A DNA stretch of 64,000 bases from Leptolyngbyaceae cyanobacterium RM1_1_2 (lineage in GTDB: Bacteria; Cyanobacteriota; Cyanobacteriia; Phormidesmidales; Phormidesmidaceae). Shown piece after piece: positions 18,421 to 26,528 of this stretch. Both the position numbers and the translations under genes were made by a program. The stretch spans positions 1-64,000 of the forward strand of contig JAAUQI010000003.1 of the NCBI GenBank assembly GCA_012032345.1. Direction: 5' to 3'. The notes below the pieces were generated by a model, which saw only the letters and a list, made by a program, of their open reading frames with translations, was not told the DNA's origin and did not search any database. Numbering within the stretch: the stretch's first letter is position 1; the number at the start of each line of letters is the position of its first letter.

Positions 18421-19336
18421 GCATTGTATCGAGGAAAGCCTGCAGCTGGGTCACGCTAGGCAAAGAAGGCTGTGCCCCGGCCTGAGTGACCGAGAGGGCA
18501 GCAACGGCATTAGCTTGGTAGACTGCTTCTAGCATTGATTTTCCCTGGCTGAGCGCTGCTGCTAGCCCTGCGTTAAAGGCATCACCTGCTGCGACGGTGT
18601 CAACAACCTCAACCGGATAGGCTGGCAAAAAGAAGCTCTGGCTGGCGGTGCTGCAGTAGACGCCCTGATTCGCCATTTTGATAATAACGACCTGGATCTG
18701 CCGCTGGTATAGCCTTTTTGCGGCTGCTTCAGCGGTTCTGGCGTCTTTAACGGTAATGCCTGTAAGCTGGGCCGCTTCAGTTTGGTTGGGCGTGAGGATG
18801 TCGGTGTAGTCACAGAGGTTTTGGCTTAGCTCAGCTGGGGCCGGGGCCGGATCTAAAATTACGCTCAGGCCAGCCTGATGGGCGATCGCGGCGGCTTGCT
18901 CAGCAGCTGCCATAGGGATTTCTAGCTGTAACAGCAAGAGCCTAGCGCTGCTGAGGTGCTGCCTGAGGCACTCAAGCTCAGCGGTACTAACCTGAGCGTT
19001 AGCTCCTGGCACAACAATAATGTGATTTTCTCCGCCGGAGGCCACAGCGATCGCCGCAATTCCTGTAGAGGTCGCCTCATCTACCTGAACTCCGGCAGTG
19101 TCTACTCCAGCCTGCTGTAGGCTCTGCCGTAGCTGTTGACCAAAGTCATCATTGCCCACTCGCCCGATCATGGTCGTGGGGATACCTAACCGAGCCGCAG
19201 CGACCGCCTGATTGGCCCCTTTGCCACCGGGTACAGACATAAAGCGATCGCCTAAAAGCGTCTCTCCCGGCAGGGGCAACCGGTGTGTTTGGACAACGAG
19301 ATCCAGGTTGAGACTGCCAAAAACAATAATGGACAT
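18401..19336 (-). CDS. rbsK: Ribokinase (PfkB family)
   Basis: Sugar kinase that phosphorylates ribose to ribose-5-phosphate. The N-terminal GSLNLDLVVQ and PGGKGANQAVAAARLG form the substrate-binding signature. The C-terminal DTVAAGDAFNAGLAAAL is the PfkB signature 2 with the catalytic Asp, although DTxGAGD is here DTVAAGD. Length, about 311 residues, is normal. ATG 19336 gives the typical MSIIVFGSLN start. The end overlaps the convergent pentapeptide gene. No ribose transporter lies nearby. Confidence 0.92.
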   Translation of the reverse strand: MSIIVFGSLNLDLVVQTHRLPLPGETLLGDRFMSVPGGKGANQAVAAARLGIPTTMIGRVGNDDFGQQLRQSLQQAGVDTAGVQVDEATSTGIAAIAVASGGENHIIVVPGANAQVSTAELECLRQHLSSARLLLLQLEIPMAAAEQAAAIAHQAGLSVILDPAPAPAELSQNLCDYTDILTPNQTEAAQLTGITVKDARTAEAAAKRLYQRQIQVVIIKMANQGVYCSTASQSFFLPAYPVEVVDTVAAGDAFNAGLAAALSQGKSMLEAVYQANAVAALSVTQAGAQPSLPSVTQLQAFLDTMPTLHPR

Positions 19337-19400
19337 TGGCTTGAAATTAGCTCCTGAACGCAAATGTCTTTCTGCTCACATTTTGCGAGAAGATGGGAAA

Positions 19401-20267
19401 ATGCAAAAAATTTTCCCCCATCGATCCAAATTTGCTGAGGGTGTGCAACCTCGTCCTGGCTGGTCTTTAGACTACCGCGACCCTAAATTCATTGAGCGTT
19501 GGCTGCTGCTGTGGGGCTGGCTGTATCGCTACTACTTCCGGGTGCAAACCAGTGGCTGGCAGCACATTCCCCAGGGGCAAAAGGTATTGCTGGTCGGCTC
19601 TCACAATGGCGGACTGGCCTCTCCTGATACCGTCATGATGATGTATGACTGGTTTAAGCGCTTTGGTACCGAGCGCCCAGTCTACGGCCTGATGCACCCC
19701 TATGCGTGGCAGGTCAACGCAGAGCTGTCAAAAGTAGCAGCCCAGATGGGGGCAATTGAGGCTCATCCCAAAATGGCGATCGCGGCTCTACAACAGGGAG
19801 CTAGCGTGCTAGTCTATCCCGGCGGGGCCAGGGACTTATTTCGCCCTCACTCGCTACGGCACCAGATTTGTCTGGCAGACAATTACGCCTTTATTAAGCT
19901 GGCGCTGCGTGAGCAGGTGCTGATTGTTCCGGTAATTTCAAAAGGGGCGCACGATACGCTGGTCGTGCTAGCAGACATTTATCCCCTGATCTGGCAGCTC
20001 CGCGACTGGGGGCTGCTGCCGTGGATCAAAGACGTTGATCCCGAAGTCTTTCCTATTTATCTGGGCTTGCCCTGGGGCTTGTCAGTGGGGCCATTGCCTA
20101 ATATTCCTTTGCCTGTGGCAATGCACACTCGCATTTGTGCGCCGATTGTATTTGAGCGCTATGGGCTAGAAGCTGCTCGCGATCGCGCTTACGTCAAGGT
20201 CTGCTATGAGCGGGTGCGTCTGCACATGCAGCAGGCGCTCGATCAGCTGGTGGCTGAGACAGGCTAG
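19401..20267 (+). CDS. Lysophospholipid/glycerol acyltransferase-like protein
   Basis: Membrane-associated acyltransferase of the PlsC-related superfamily, probably acting in glycerolipid synthesis. The motif SHNGGLASPD sits where PlsC has NHxxxxD, with wider spacing between His and Asp. YPGGARDLFRP corresponds to the EGTRS-like phosphate-binding block. This variant is familiar in cyanobacteria. The ATG at 19401 gives MQKIFPHRSKF; the frame is open upstream on DNA that overlaps ribokinase, which I reject. The TAG stop coincides with the CTAG end of the dispersed repeat at 20264-20374. Confidence 0.8.
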   Translation: MQKIFPHRSKFAEGVQPRPGWSLDYRDPKFIERWLLLWGWLYRYYFRVQTSGWQHIPQGQKVLLVGSHNGGLASPDTVMMMYDWFKRFGTERPVYGLMHPYAWQVNAELSKVAAQMGAIEAHPKMAIAALQQGASVLVYPGGARDLFRPHSLRHQICLADNYAFIKLALREQVLIVPVISKGAHDTLVVLADIYPLIWQLRDWGLLPWIKDVDPEVFPIYLGLPWGLSVGPLPNIPLPVAMHTRICAPIVFERYGLEAARDRAYVKVCYERVRLHMQQALDQLVAETG

Positions 20268-20374
20268 TGCAGCGTCAACGCTTAATTTTAGGATGACGCC
20301 ATAGTTTGTAGTTAGCGCTTCAGCGCTAAAGCGCTGACTACCAACCCTAATTTCTAGTTGTAGCAATGCCCTAG
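20264..20374. repeat. Dispersed repeat family A, copy 1 (MITE-like)
   Basis: A 111-bp unit lying exactly between two genes. Left end CTAGTGCAGCGTCAACGC and right end, read in reverse, CTAGGGCATTGCTACAAC, form imperfect inverted ends of about 30 bases. The centre contains the palindrome TTAGCGC-TTCA-GCGCTAA. The left CTAG holds the stop codon of the acyltransferase gene and the right CTAG holds the minus-strand stop of the response regulator. Other copies lie at 22520-22578 (half) and 55454-55563. The TA-centred ends would fit a Tc1/mariner-like (IS630) non-autonomous element. Confidence 0.8.
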
Positions 20375-21045
20375 TCTCGCAGTACATAGCCGACGCCGCG
20401 CACTGTTTGAATCAGACGCTTTTCGCCCTCGGCTTCGAGCTTGAGACGCAGGTAGCGAATATAGACCTCGATGATGTTAGAGTCTCCCATAAAGTCGTAG
20501 CCCCAGACCTCTTCTAAAATGCGATCGCGGGTAATCACCTGTCGCGGATGGGAGATCAAATATTCCAGCAAATCAAACTCTTTGGCCGTTAGCTCAATGT
20601 TGCGCTCACCGCGAAAAACCTCACGGGTTTTGGTATTTAGGCTCAAATCTTCAAACTGAAAGCCTTCTGCCTCGGTCGGCTCGTTGCGCCGCAGATGTGC
20701 CCGGACTCGCGCCAGCAGCTCTTCAATGCTAAAAGGCTTAACAACATAATCATCGGCTCCAGCATCTAAACCCGCAACGCGATCTTCAATACTGTCCTTA
20801 GCCGTCATCAAAATAATCGGCATTTTCCCCCCCGTGCTGCGCAGGCGACGGCACACTTCTACCCCGCTCAGTCCCGGCATCATCCAGTCTAAAATCACAA
20901 GGTTGGGTTCTTGATCCCGAGCTGCCATCAGCCCCGCCAGGCCATCGTTAGCCACAGAGACTTCATAGCCTTCATAACTCAGCTCCATCTGCACAAACTT
21001 GGCTAGCTTTTCTTCGTCTTCCACCAGCAAGATTTTGGCAGTCAT
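20371..21045 (-). CDS. OmpR/PhoB-family response regulator
   Basis: Two-component response regulator of 224 residues. The receiver domain (1-120) has the acidic pocket VEDE near residues 8-11, the phospho-acceptor D53 (VILDWMMPG), and the conserved K103 (VVKPFS). The winged-helix DNA-binding domain (about 127-224) ends with IRYLRLKLE and TVRGVGYVLRD, typical of OmpR. No histidine kinase gene is next to it, so it is an orphan. It is convergent with the acyltransferase gene across repeat A. I do not assign a specific name such as rpaA, rpaB or nrrA. Confidence 0.92.
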   Translation of the reverse strand: MTAKILLVEDEEKLAKFVQMELSYEGYEVSVANDGLAGLMAARDQEPNLVILDWMMPGLSGVEVCRRLRSTGGKMPIILMTAKDSIEDRVAGLDAGADDYVVKPFSIEELLARVRAHLRRNEPTEAEGFQFEDLSLNTKTREVFRGERNIELTAKEFDLLEYLISHPRQVITRDRILEEVWGYDFMGDSNIIEVYIRYLRLKLEAEGEKRLIQTVRGVGYVLRD

Positions 21046-21250
21046 CGATGAGTCCCCTCTGCGAACGGATATCAGCTGTAGATCATAGCTCAGCCCCCAC
21101 TTTATTTCAGCCTGTACGTCAGTGAGCCGCTAAACCAGGGGATGAGCAGTGTAACCTCGCCCATCCCCTCAGAATAGCTATTTTGGCCTGGGATATGAGG
21201 TACCGCCCGATTTGAACCAGACCTGGCCCAAATCTAGCCCAGACAGGCGG

Positions 21251-22315
21251 CTACTTTTTAGGTGCCTGATAGTAAACTTTGCTGCCTTGGTCAGAGACAA
21301 AATAGCAGCTCTTATACGCCTGCCAAAGACTTTGCCAAATCGGGCGGCGATCGCTGCGGTAGTGTTCACCCAGCACAGGTTTGAGCGCGGCTGTTGCCTC
21401 CAAAAGATGGTAGTGAGGAATTGAGAGAAAAATATGATGGGCTACATGGGTGCCAATATTGTGATGGATCGGGTTGATCAAGCCATAATCGCGGTCAACG
21501 GTTGACATAGCGCCTTTAAGAAAATACCAGTCTTTGCCGCGATACCAGGGAATGTCAGCGTCGGTATGGTGCAAAAACGTGACCAAATCCAGCCAGACCA
21601 CAAAAACTAGGTAAGGCATTAGATAATATCTTGCCAAAAAGCCCAGACCGCCATAGATGCCGATCGCTCCTAAAGCCGCCACCATCAGCCCCAAAAGGGC
21701 AGTGCTGGTGAGCACCTGGTATTTCTCTTGGGGCCGGAAGATCTCGCTGCCAGGTAGAAAGTGTGATCCTTTTTTACCGGGCGATCGCTTAAATAAATAG
21801 AGCGGATAAACCACCAAAAAAATATGAAACCGGGCCAGCTTTTCGTACCAAGTCATCTGCTGATACTGGCTTTCAGTCACCGGGTACCAGCTTTCGTCGG
21901 TTTCAATATTGCCCGTATTGGCGTGGTGCGTCCGGTGGCTGATGCGCCAGCCATGATAGGGCACCAAGATCGGCGTGTGGCTAAGATGGCCGACGAGAGA
22001 GTTTAACCACCCATAGCGAGAAAATGAGCCGTGACCGCAGTCATGGCCGACGACAAACAAGGCCCAAAACATCGTGCCCTGCATCAGCCAAAAAACAGGA
22101 AAGAACCAGGCGCTGTTGATCCAGGCGGCAGCGGCATATAAGCCTGCGATGATGCCGGTATCTAAGAAAAAATAGGCCAGAGAGCGCCAAAGATTAGACT
22201 CAAAACAGTGCGCTGGAATGGCTCGGCGCACATCTTGCAGCGTGAACGGTAAGGTTTCACGTACCCACGGACGAGACGATATAGAGGTCACGTTGTCAGC
22301 TCTAAAAATTACCAC
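21251..22315 (-). CDS. desB: Acyl-lipid omega-3 (delta-15) fatty acid desaturase
   Basis: Membrane di-iron enzyme that introduces the omega-3 double bond into lipid-bound linoleate. Three histidine boxes are in the expected order: HDCGH (91-95), HRTHH (127-131) and HVAHH (290-294). The surrounding sequence (GHGSFS, HTPILVPYHGWRISHR, DESWYP) is that of the DesB/FAD3/FAD7 group, not the delta-12 DesA group. Hydrophobic segments flank the boxes. Omega-3 desaturase genes are typically cold-induced in cyanobacteria. The upstream spacer includes a partial family A repeat. Confidence 0.92.
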   Translation of the reverse strand: MVIFRADNVTSISSRPWVRETLPFTLQDVRRAIPAHCFESNLWRSLAYFFLDTGIIAGLYAAAAWINSAWFFPVFWLMQGTMFWALFVVGHDCGHGSFSRYGWLNSLVGHLSHTPILVPYHGWRISHRTHHANTGNIETDESWYPVTESQYQQMTWYEKLARFHIFLVVYPLYLFKRSPGKKGSHFLPGSEIFRPQEKYQVLTSTALLGLMVAALGAIGIYGGLGFLARYYLMPYLVFVVWLDLVTFLHHTDADIPWYRGKDWYFLKGAMSTVDRDYGLINPIHHNIGTHVAHHIFLSIPHYHLLEATAALKPVLGEHYRSDRRPIWQSLWQAYKSCYFVSDQGSKVYYQAPKK

Positions 22316-22738
22316 TGGGTAGGTTGCCCCAAATAGCCGCAGTAAGGGCTAAATTCGCAAACAGCCTCCAAGTGCTTAATTGTAGTCCTTAACGTTACTT
22401 CATGAACAAATGTGCTGGCAGATTATACGCAGCAGCCAGGTATTAAAACTGAGTCGTTCAAAGGGTCGTTCAGATATAAGTGAGTACTTCTTGGCTCCTA
22501 GCTTTGGACTGTTAGAACTTAGTGCATTGCTACAGCTAGAAATTACGTTAGCACTGAAGTACTAACTACGAACTATGCCTCTTTGAAGTCACTGCTTGAG
22601 GACAACAATCTGGCTAAATGTTTGCCGAGGGCTGTCAGGCTACAGACGCAAAAGCATCCCTGACTTAAGCTGGGTTTTAACGCTAGATTTGGCATTTCCC
22701 TTCAATTTAGAAGATATCGGCCAGGAAACTAAAGCCTC
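22316..22738. other. Divergent spacer between desB and the redox-signalling operon
   Basis: About 420 bases holding the start regions of two divergent transcription units and half a family A repeat (22520-22578). No open frame is credible. Promoters for desB and the operon should lie here but I could not pick confident boxes. Confidence 0.4.
22520..22578. repeat. Dispersed repeat family A, half copy
   Basis: Begins TAGTGCATTGCTACAGC and continues to AACTACGAACTATGCC, matching one end and the middle of copies at 20264 and 55454 (compare TAGTGCATTGTCACAGC and AACTGCGAACTATGCA there). The other terminal inverted end is missing. It lies in the divergent spacer between desB and the next operon. 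Confidence 0.7.
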
Positions 22739-22975
22739 ATGACCCAGCAAAACCTTAAATCAGAGATTTGGCGGCCCTTCGAGCAGTGGCTGCACCAACA
22801 AATTTTGCAGCTGAGTGTGGATACACTCAGCACCGGCCTGCTGACCTGTACCGCCTGCGAAAAAGTTTTTGGCGAGTACATCTTAGAATACAAGGACGAA
22901 AAGTTTCGGCTGCCAGCGGGCGAAACCTATGCGTTCCTTTGTTTTGTCCAGGCTACTGCCGCCAATTCTCAGTAA
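22739..22975 (+). CDS. Small CxxC protein, first gene of a redox-signalling operon
   Basis: A 78-residue protein of unknown function. It has an N-terminal helical part (SEIWRPFEQWLHQQI) and one CTAC pair near residues 37-40 followed by a short strand-rich region. A third cysteine lies near the end (FLCFVQ). Only one CxxC is present, so a full zinc ribbon cannot be claimed. It ends nine bases before the receiver-flavoprotein gene, so they are very likely cotranscribed. A role as small partner or redox protein of the system is inferred from position only. Confidence 0.65.
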   Translation: MTQQNLKSEIWRPFEQWLHQQILQLSVDTLSTGLLTCTACEKVFGEYILEYKDEKFRLPAGETYAFLCFVQATAANSQ

Positions 22976-22984
22976 CCAGCCATC

Positions 22985-24649
22985 ATGAGTAAACCTGCCC
23001 TGCTGACCGTAGATGACGACCCAGACGTGTTGCAGGCGATCGCCCGTGATTTGCGTAAACAGTACGGCGATCGCTTTCGGATCATGCGGGCTGATTCGGG
23101 AGCTGCTGCCCTCGATATGCTGCTGAAGCTGAAGCTGCGCAATCAGCCCGTGGCCCTGATGCTGGTAGATCAACGCATGCCCCAGATGAGCGGGGTTGAG
23201 TTTTTAGAAGAGGCGATCGCCCTCTTCCCAGAGGCGAAGAAAGCATTGCTAACGGCTTACAGCGACACTGACGCCGCTATTCGAGCCATCAACCAGATCG
23301 ATTTAGACTACTACCTGATGAAGCCCTGGGATCCGCCAGAAGAGCAGCTTTATCCGGTGGTCGATGACCTGCTGTCCGCGTGGCAGGCTAACTTTCATCC
23401 CCCCTTCGAGGGCATTCGGGTGATTGGCGATCGCTGGAATCCTCAAAGCCACCAGGCCAAAGACTTTCTAGCTCGCAACCAGATTCCCTACCGCTGGCTC
23501 GATATTGAACACAGCGCAGAAGCCCAAACCCTGATGAGCCGCACCGAGCTGCAAACGGCCAAACTACCGCTGGTGCTGTTTCCCGACGGCGATCGCCTGA
23601 GCCAGCCCGATAACGTGCAGCTTGCCGCCAAAGTGGGTCTGCAAACCTCAGCCGCCAAGCCTTTTTACGACCTAGTAATTGTGGGTGGTGGCCCTGCCGG
23701 GCTGGCAGCGGCTGTCTATGGCGCTTCTGAGGGACTGCGAACGGTCTTAGTTGAGCGCGAAGCTCCGGGGGGGCAGGCGGGTACCAGCTCTCGAATTGAA
23801 AACTATCTGGGCTTTCCAGTAGGGCTGAGCGGAGGAGATCTGGCCCGCCGCGCAGTCAGTCAGGCGCGGCGCTTCGGGGTGGAAATTTTGACCCCCCAGG
23901 AGGTTAAGGCGGTGCGGGTTGAGAACGACTACCGCCTGATCACCCTGGGCGACGGCAGTGAGATTAGCGCTCATGCCCTGATTTTGGCTCTCGGCGTTTC
24001 CTGGCGGCGGCTCAGCGTACCGGGGACTGAGCGCCTGACCGGGGCCGGGGTTTACTACGGGGCGGCTCAAACCGAGGCGATCGCCTGTACAGACGAAGAT
24101 GTCTTTGTGATTGGCGGGGCCAACTCGGCGGGGCAGGCGGCGATGTACTTTTCAAAATATGCCCGTCAGGTGACGATGCTGGTGCGGGCAGAGTCGCTGA
24201 CTAAGAGCATGTCGCAATACCTGATAGAGCAGATTAAGGCAACCGCTAACATTCAGGTGCAGCCTTACACCACCGTTACTGAGACCAAAGGAGAGACCAG
24301 CCTGGAGGCTCTGATGCTGCACAATTCTGCCACAGGTGAGAGCCAGACCGTAGCGGCGAGTTCGCTGTTTATCTTTATTGGGGCAAGGCCCTACACCGAC
24401 TGGCTAGAGGGGCTGGTGCAGCGAGACGAGCGCGGTTATCTCCTGAGCGGAGAAGATTTGAAGGCAGACGTAAATCCGGCTCTGGTCTGGCCTTTAGCGC
24501 GATCGCCGCACCTGCTTGAAACTAATGTGCCAGGAATTTTTGCAGTGGGAGATGTGCGTCACGGGTCGGTTAAACGAGTCGCTTCGGGTGTGGGTGAAGG
24601 CTCAATCTGTGTGCAGTTTGTGCATCGCTATTTAGAAGATTTGCGCTAG
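22985..24649 (+). CDS. Receiver domain fused to a thioredoxin-reductase-like flavoprotein without the reductase cysteines
   Basis: A 554-residue fusion. Residues 5-125 are a response-regulator receiver (VDDDPD, D62 in LVDQRMP, K113 in LMKPW). Residues 143-225 resemble a glutaredoxin-like domain, but the site that would be CxxC reads RWNPQSH (150-156) and has no cysteine. Residues 228-554 are an FAD/NAD(P)H-binding reductase: GGGPAG (234-239), a second nucleotide site VIGGANSAG (about 376-384) and the FAD motif GDVRHGSVKR near the end. Where thioredoxin reductase has CxxC (after GVxY), this one reads GAAQ (359-362). It probably passes or senses electrons from NAD(P)H without thiol exchange. 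It is the middle gene of an operon with the kinase 13 bases downstream. Confidence 0.88.
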   Translation: MSKPALLTVDDDPDVLQAIARDLRKQYGDRFRIMRADSGAAALDMLLKLKLRNQPVALMLVDQRMPQMSGVEFLEEAIALFPEAKKALLTAYSDTDAAIRAINQIDLDYYLMKPWDPPEEQLYPVVDDLLSAWQANFHPPFEGIRVIGDRWNPQSHQAKDFLARNQIPYRWLDIEHSAEAQTLMSRTELQTAKLPLVLFPDGDRLSQPDNVQLAAKVGLQTSAAKPFYDLVIVGGGPAGLAAAVYGASEGLRTVLVEREAPGGQAGTSSRIENYLGFPVGLSGGDLARRAVSQARRFGVEILTPQEVKAVRVENDYRLITLGDGSEISAHALILALGVSWRRLSVPGTERLTGAGVYYGAAQTEAIACTDEDVFVIGGANSAGQAAMYFSKYARQVTMLVRAESLTKSMSQYLIEQIKATANIQVQPYTTVTETKGETSLEALMLHNSATGESQTVAASSLFIFIGARPYTDWLEGLVQRDERGYLLSGEDLKADVNPALVWPLARSPHLLETNVPGIFAVGDVRHGSVKRVASGVGEGSICVQFVHRYLEDLR

Positions 24650-24662
24650 GAAAACTTGAATT

Positions 24663-26066
24663 ATGCAGTGTATCGAAGATCTGCTGGAGCTAGATCCGTT
24701 TAAGCATTTGCCCCGAGAGCGGCTGCAGTGGATGTGCGATCGCGCTGAGTCCGTCCTTCTTGCTGCCGGAGAGACCCTGGTGAAAGAGGGCGACCGGGCT
24801 GAGAATATCTATGTTTTAGTTTGTGGATACATCAGCATTACCCGCCTCAGTGACGGGGTGGAGATGCCAATTGGCCAGCATGAGGCTCCCGTTTTTTTTG
24901 GTGAAATTCCGGTGCTGACCGATGAACCCGCAATGGTATCGATGCGGGCTATGAGTGAGTGTCACCTGCATGAGATTTCTGGCACTGACTTTCTGACGCT
25001 GCTGCACGAATGCCGAAACTTTGAGAGCGCCGTATTTCGGCTGTTTCAGCAGCGGCTGCGGGGGCTGGAGTCTTTCATTCGCAACCGGGAAAAAATGGCA
25101 GCGCTGGGGACGCTCTCTGCAGGACTGGCCCACGAGCTTAACAACCCAGCAGCGGCCCTGGTACGGGCGTTACGAGACGTGATTCCGGCGATTCGAGAGC
25201 TGGAGCTGATGAATCTGCGCTACGGTCAGCGTCATGTAGATGACGAGCATACTCAGCAGTGGCAGTCGGCCCGAGATGCTGGCTACGAGAATATTTTGCA
25301 TCATAAGGTCGAGTCGGTGACCCTGAGCGATCGCGAAGAAGAACTGCTCGACTGGCTAGAAGACTACGGGGTAGACAAAGCCTGGAGGCTGGCAGAACCG
25401 CTGGCGATCGCGGGTATCCAGCCGGAGACGCTAACAGCCCTGACTGAGCGCTGGCGCGAGGATCCTTCTGATCTGCGCGATCAGGGTATTCGCTGGCTGG
25501 CCCTGTCTTTTGAAGTGGTTTCAATGATTTCCAGCGGCCTGCACGGAGCCGAGCGGATCTCAGAGCTGGTGAAGTCAATGAAGTCTTATTCCTATATGGA
25601 TCAAGGCGCGCAACAGACAGTAGACGTGCATGACGGGCTAGAAGATACGCTGCGGTTGTTTTCTTTTAAGCTCAAGCACGGCGTTAAGGTATGCCGCCAC
25701 TACAACCAAACTTTGCCCAAAATTTCGGCCTACGGCAGCGAACTCAACCAGGTGTGGACAAACCTGATTGATAATGCGATCGACGCGATGGACAGCAAAG
25801 GCACGCTGACAATCAAAACCTGCCGCTGGCAAAACTTTGTGCGAGTGGAAATCATTGACTCTGGCCCCGGCATCCCGCCGGAGATTCAATCGCGCATCTA
25901 TGAGCCGTTTTTTACCACTAAATCAGTAGGTAAAGGCTCCGGTCTGGGTCTAGAAACTGTCCGCCGCATTGTTGAAAATCGCCACCACGGCACCCTCTCA
26001 CTTGCCTCTACTCCCGGCAAAACCTGCTTCGCCGTATGTCTACCCGCCGAGGAAAAACTGTCCTAG
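24663..26066 (+). CDS. Histidine kinase with N-terminal cyclic-nucleotide-binding domain
   Basis: A 467-residue soluble sensor kinase. Residues 8-125 form a CRP-like cyclic-nucleotide-binding domain (VKEGDRAENIYVL, FFGEIPVLT), lacking a typical Arg-Thr/Ser phosphate cassette that I can identify. Residues 145-165 hold the HisKA box LSAGLAHELNNPAAAL with H157 as the phosphorylation site. A long helical insert follows to about 330, and then the HATPase domain (NLIDNAIDAM, DSGPGIP, GSGLGL). No membrane segment is seen. It lies 13 bases after the receiver-flavoprotein gene and is its probable kinase partner. Confidence 0.9.
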   Translation: MQCIEDLLELDPFKHLPRERLQWMCDRAESVLLAAGETLVKEGDRAENIYVLVCGYISITRLSDGVEMPIGQHEAPVFFGEIPVLTDEPAMVSMRAMSECHLHEISGTDFLTLLHECRNFESAVFRLFQQRLRGLESFIRNREKMAALGTLSAGLAHELNNPAAALVRALRDVIPAIRELELMNLRYGQRHVDDEHTQQWQSARDAGYENILHHKVESVTLSDREEELLDWLEDYGVDKAWRLAEPLAIAGIQPETLTALTERWREDPSDLRDQGIRWLALSFEVVSMISSGLHGAERISELVKSMKSYSYMDQGAQQTVDVHDGLEDTLRLFSFKLKHGVKVCRHYNQTLPKISAYGSELNQVWTNLIDNAIDAMDSKGTLTIKTCRWQNFVRVEIIDSGPGIPPEIQSRIYEPFFTTKSVGKGSGLGLETVRRIVENRHHGTLSLASTPGKTCFAVCLPAEEKLS

Positions 26067-26275
26067 CGATCAGAGGTTTGAGGATCTGAACTTCCGCATC
26101 CTAAGGTTTTGCAGCTCCTGTCCAATCTGCGTGTTATGTCATTGCCCATCAATGGGAGCGTAAGGGGATAAGTTCTAACGGGCCAAGCACCTCTAGTCGG
26201 CTCAGCTTCTTGATGTATAAACTTAAACTTAATCTCTACTTCTTGCCCATGATTAGGAAGCTGAAAGGAAATCAC
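26063..26275 (-). CDS. Possible small membrane-anchored protein with unclear start
   Basis: An open minus-strand frame beginning with GTG at 26275. Continuing the frame upstream to a TAA near 26321 gives KTRKFLALFLIAVITVIS, which looks like a basic-then-hydrophobic signal anchor, but there is no ATG or other usual start before the stop. The soluble remainder (QEVEIKFKFIHQEAE and a Cys-rich tail) is not recognised. Either the real start codon is unusual or the gene has lost it. Confidence 0.3.
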   Translation of the reverse strand: MISFQLPNHGQEVEIKFKFIHQEAEPTRGAWPVRTYPLTLPLMGNDITRRLDRSCKTLGCGSSDPQTSDR

Positions 26276-26528
26276 CGTGATGACAGCAATCAGAAATAAG
26301 GCTAGAAATTTCCTTGTTTTTTAACGAACAAGTCAAACATTTCATGTGGCTTTTTATGTCAGACCATCAATTAACAGACTAAAACATTAAAACAATGAAA
26401 TGATTCAGCATCTTATCAAAAATGCAATCCAACAAGTATTCTGAAAATGAAATCAGTTCTCAATGAGGCATATGACTATCACTCAACGTCCCTGTTTTGT
26501 TGACGCCTCAAAAAGTTTCTGAGAAACA
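26067..26528. other. Spacer with a possible decayed small gene
   Basis: About 460 bases. The minus-strand half 26063-26330 is described separately as a weak coding candidate. The rest (26330-26528) is AT-rich with no gene that I can see. Confidence 0.35.

Noticed and set aside
19212-19400. N-terminal extension of the acyltransferase
   Set aside because: The extension overlaps ribokinase coding DNA on the other strand and lacks family resemblance.
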